From: Paludibacter sp963678465 | Lineage (GTDB): Bacteria; Bacteroidota; Bacteroidia; Bacteroidales; Paludibacteraceae | Assembly (NCBI GenBank): GCA_963678465.1 | Contig: OY782858.1 | Coordinates: forward strand, 1,488,001 to 1,552,000 | Length of the DNA: 64,000 nt | Reading direction: 5' to 3' | Shown: positions 62,240 to 64,000 of the stretch, one piece after another | How positions within the stretch are numbered: the first letter of the stretch is position 1 | How the letters are laid out: every line of letters begins with the position of its first letter | Program-made: the position numbers and the translations under genes | The notes under the pieces: model-generated | Database searches by the model: none | What the model was told of the DNA's origin: nothing | What the model saw: the letters and a program-made list of their open reading frames with translations, nothing else

Positions 62240-62254
62240 TGGAACAATCTGTTC
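62240..62254. promoter_or_regulatory. GGAACA-ATC-TGTTCC palindrome just upstream of GH30
   Basis: Two perfect 6-bp arms separated by three bases, only 13 bp before the GH30 start codon. It could be an operator for a dimeric regulator or a small mRNA hairpin affecting translation. No second copy was seen upstream of other genes in the window. Confidence 0.4.
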
Positions 62255-62304
62255 CGCGATTAAAGGTTATTATTGAAGATAAGGACTGATATTCGACAGA
62301 AAAG

Positions 62305-63147
62305 CTATTTTACTTTCAAAATAGAAAGCATTTGCGCAGCGTAGCGCTTGCCCAATTCGCGATAACCTTCGGCTGTAAAATGCAAATGATCAGGCGCTCC
62401 GGGGCATCCGGCAGAAGGAATAACATAAGCATTGGGTATAACCTGAGGTAAAGTGGCTATGATAGCATTCATGCTTGCACATGCTCCTTTTTGGTCAGCG
62501 TTCACTAATTCACCGGCCAAAAGCGGTACTTTTTTAGGATTTAATTTTAGGTCTTTCATCAGATTATCGTACACCAACTTCACTTTTTTAGTCCAAAGTG
62601 TATCGTTGGTATTCGATTCGCCCTGATGCAGCAGTATACCTTTGATAACTCCTGTTTTTTGAGCCACTTTGGCCATCTCAACTAAACGCGAATACGGATT
62701 TCCATCGTACTGGTTTATCATCCCTATCATCCACGATGGCGCTGTAGCCACATAGGATTGATAATTACTTTTGTCGAAAAGTTCAATTTTGCAACCACCA
62801 ATGGCCACATTAATCACACCTACTTTTACTTTTTCGGGCAGGTTAGCCACCAATGTCCGTCCAAAATAATCGGCAGGAGTCAAACCCGTATTGCAGCGAC
62901 ACAAAGGCGGAACAGCAGTGTACCAGTTGCCTTTGGTGCGTCCTTTTTTATCGCAATCCACAGTCGACAAAACCCTGAAACGCGGATCGATATTTACCGT
63001 ATCCTGAGCCTGAATACGGGCATTACCTTCCATGTTCGATTGTCCCAAACAGAGGTAAATATGAAAATTTTTGTCCTGAGAAGAAACTTTTGTCGCCGAA
63101 AAAATCAGGCCTGCAAAAACGAGTAAAAGAGCAATTTTTGTTTTCAT
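62305..63147 (-). CDS. CE6-type acetyl xylan esterase (SGNH/sialate O-acetylesterase-like)
   Basis: A 280-residue exported esterase (signal MKTKIALLLVFAGLIFSATKVSSQ). The SGNH blocks are GQSNMEG (Ser37), INVAIGG, the LHQGESN block and the C-terminal DHLHFTAEGY with the catalytic Asp and His. CE6 enzymes remove acetyl groups from the xylan backbone. It is the first gene after the terminator at 63244, so it may start the main operon running to GH97, although no promoter match was found in its 184-bp upstream region. Confidence 0.88.
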   Translation of the reverse strand: MKTKIALLLVFAGLIFSATKVSSQDKNFHIYLCLGQSNMEGNARIQAQDTVNIDPRFRVLSTVDCDKKGRTKGNWYTAVPPLCRCNTGLTPADYFGRTLVANLPEKVKVGVINVAIGGCKIELFDKSNYQSYVATAPSWMIGMINQYDGNPYSRLVEMAKVAQKTGVIKGILLHQGESNTNDTLWTKKVKLVYDNLMKDLKLNPKKVPLLAGELVNADQKGACASMNAIIATLPQVIPNAYVIPSAGCPGAPDHLHFTAEGYRELGKRYAAQMLSILKVK

Positions 63148-63243
63148 TGTATAGTATTAAAAGTATTGACAAGTTACACAAAAAATGGGGATGGATATTC
63201 AATATTCTGACGATTATCCACCCTCCATTTTGTTCACTAAAAA

Positions 63244-63261
63244 CAGGAAATAAAGTTCCTG
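63244..63261 (-). terminator. Short hairpin with T tract after the carboxylesterase gene
   Basis: CAGGAA (63244-63249) pairs with TTCCTG (63256-63261). On the minus strand TTTTTAGTG follows the stem directly. The stem is short, so support is moderate. Confidence 0.5.
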
Positions 63262-63331
63262 CTTTTATATAAATAATTGTTCTGTTTTTAAGTAAAAATG
63301 TTGTAAAAACAGATAGAATTTAAGTGTACAC

Positions 63332-64000
63332 TTACTTCGCCCAGGCTTGTCCATCGGGTGATCGGCGCCATTTAAAGTAAGTATCCAATACCTTTAATGA
63401 CTCAAAACTTGGAACAGGGCCTGTCTGCGGACTTTGTTTAAAGTACATGAGAACAGGATTTTTATCGGAATAGGCAGGCCATCCGGGCAAGCCGTTTCCG
63501 TTGGGCGTTCCGTATTTGGTGAAATTTGTCCAATAAGTAGCCATGGCATCCGAAATTTCCAGATCACTTTTCGTTGTCTGAGGATTGGAAGCATCGAGGT
63601 TATTAAAAACATAGGCCACTTCCTGTCCATGTGGAGACCCTGAATCGTACTTAGGCGAATCACTCGGATACTCGGGATGTTGATCGAAGTAATAGAAATA
63701 AACTTTCGATTTTCCTGTTCGAGACTGCAGATTGGCCCAAGCCCAGGTTTGCCATCCAAAAGCAGCATCACGCGCTAAATCCCGGGCTGTTTTCGGCACT
63801 GAATTTTCGCCTACAGGATATGCTTTTAGCAGCGCATCAGCGAATTTTCCATAGCGGACTCTTACCCCTTTTTCGTAATCGGCAGGAGTTCGGGGCGGAG
63901 AAAAACTTGCACCTTCATCGGAATTGTAGCCTATTAAAACCGCCACATCGTTATATTTTCCGGCTTCATACAATTTATACTGATCGTCGGGTATCACCAC
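63332..64000 (-). CDS. Type B carboxylesterase, C-terminal part (cut by window edge)
   Basis: The frame is open to position 64000, so the N-terminal part with the nucleophile lies outside. The visible 222 residues hold the acid residue region IGYNSDEGASFS (Glu of the triad) and the SGSPHGQEVAYVFNNL His segment. The usual C-terminal block YWTNFTKYGTPNGNGLPGWPAY of the carboxylesterase type B family follows. In a xylan locus it may act on acetyl, feruloyl or glucuronoyl esters, but the family is broad and the specificity is open. Confidence 0.88.
   Translation of the reverse strand: MVIPDDQYKLYEAGKYNDVAVLIGYNSDEGASFSPPRTPADYEKGVRVRYGKFADALLKAYPVGENSVPKTARDLARDAAFGWQTWAWANLQSRTGKSKVYFYYFDQHPEYPSDSPKYDSGSPHGQEVAYVFNNLDASNPQTTKSDLEISDAMATYWTNFTKYGTPNGNGLPGWPAYSDKNPVLMYFKQSPQTGPVPSFESLKVLDTYFKWRRSPDGQAWAK

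Overview
This window looks like a chromosomal segment of a plant-polysaccharide-degrading member of the Bacteroidetes, probably order Bacteroidales. The evidence is the AT-rich DNA, promoters of the TTG / TAnnTTTG type, many lipoproteins, a T9SS C-terminal sorting domain, a SusC-type plug protein, and a large carbohydrate-degrading locus with GH97, GH95, GH67 and Bacteroidetes-type CE1 esterases. No genus can be assigned from the sequence alone. No rRNA, tRNA, CRISPR array, transposase or phage block was seen.

Left part (1-11 kb): a 5'-truncated probable restriction endonuclease, a large two-part tandem repeat region, a lipoprotein dipeptidyl peptidase III, a repeat-filled spacer, an MsrB-MsrA fusion, a DUF4293 membrane protein, a second-type methionine aminopeptidase with an inactive-looking M23 protein, a stand-alone TonB plug protein, and a DUF1801/DUF2200 pair.

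Middle (11-27 kb): a three-gene secreted unit (T9SS-sorted protein, tail-collar protein, subtilisin with a CUB domain), two adjacent DUF3857/transglutaminase-like proteins of which one has lost its catalytic residues, a small CMD-family protein, and an island of small lipoproteins and hypothetical proteins. These last genes are separated by short tandem repeats, a duplicated promoter/signal-peptide segment and an orphan 25-residue lipoprotein leader.

Right part (27.6-64 kb): a forward S9 peptidase faces a continuous leftward xylan-degradation locus. Reading in the direction of transcription it holds a type B carboxylesterase (cut by the window edge), CE6, GH30, double CE1, two alpha/beta hydrolases, three tandem CE1 esterases, GH8, GH95, GH43, GH51, a TlpA-like protein, GH43, GH97, then GH3, GH67, mannonate dehydratase (uxuA) and an SDR likely to act as fructuronate reductase. 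Together these can deacetylate and deferuloylate glucuronoarabinoxylan, cut the backbone (GH30, GH8), remove arabinose, galactose or fucose and glucuronate side chains, finish xylose release (GH3, GH43), and interconvert fructuronate, mannonate and KDG. No SusC/SusD pair, HTCS regulator, GH10 or sugar transporter lies in the window. If present, they are beyond position 64000 or elsewhere.

The most unusual non-coding feature is the number of intergenic tandem repeats: three arrays built on 21-bp units and many 7-8-bp repeat mosaics. They occupy spacers from 1 to 33 kb and are absent from the tightly packed CAZyme block.
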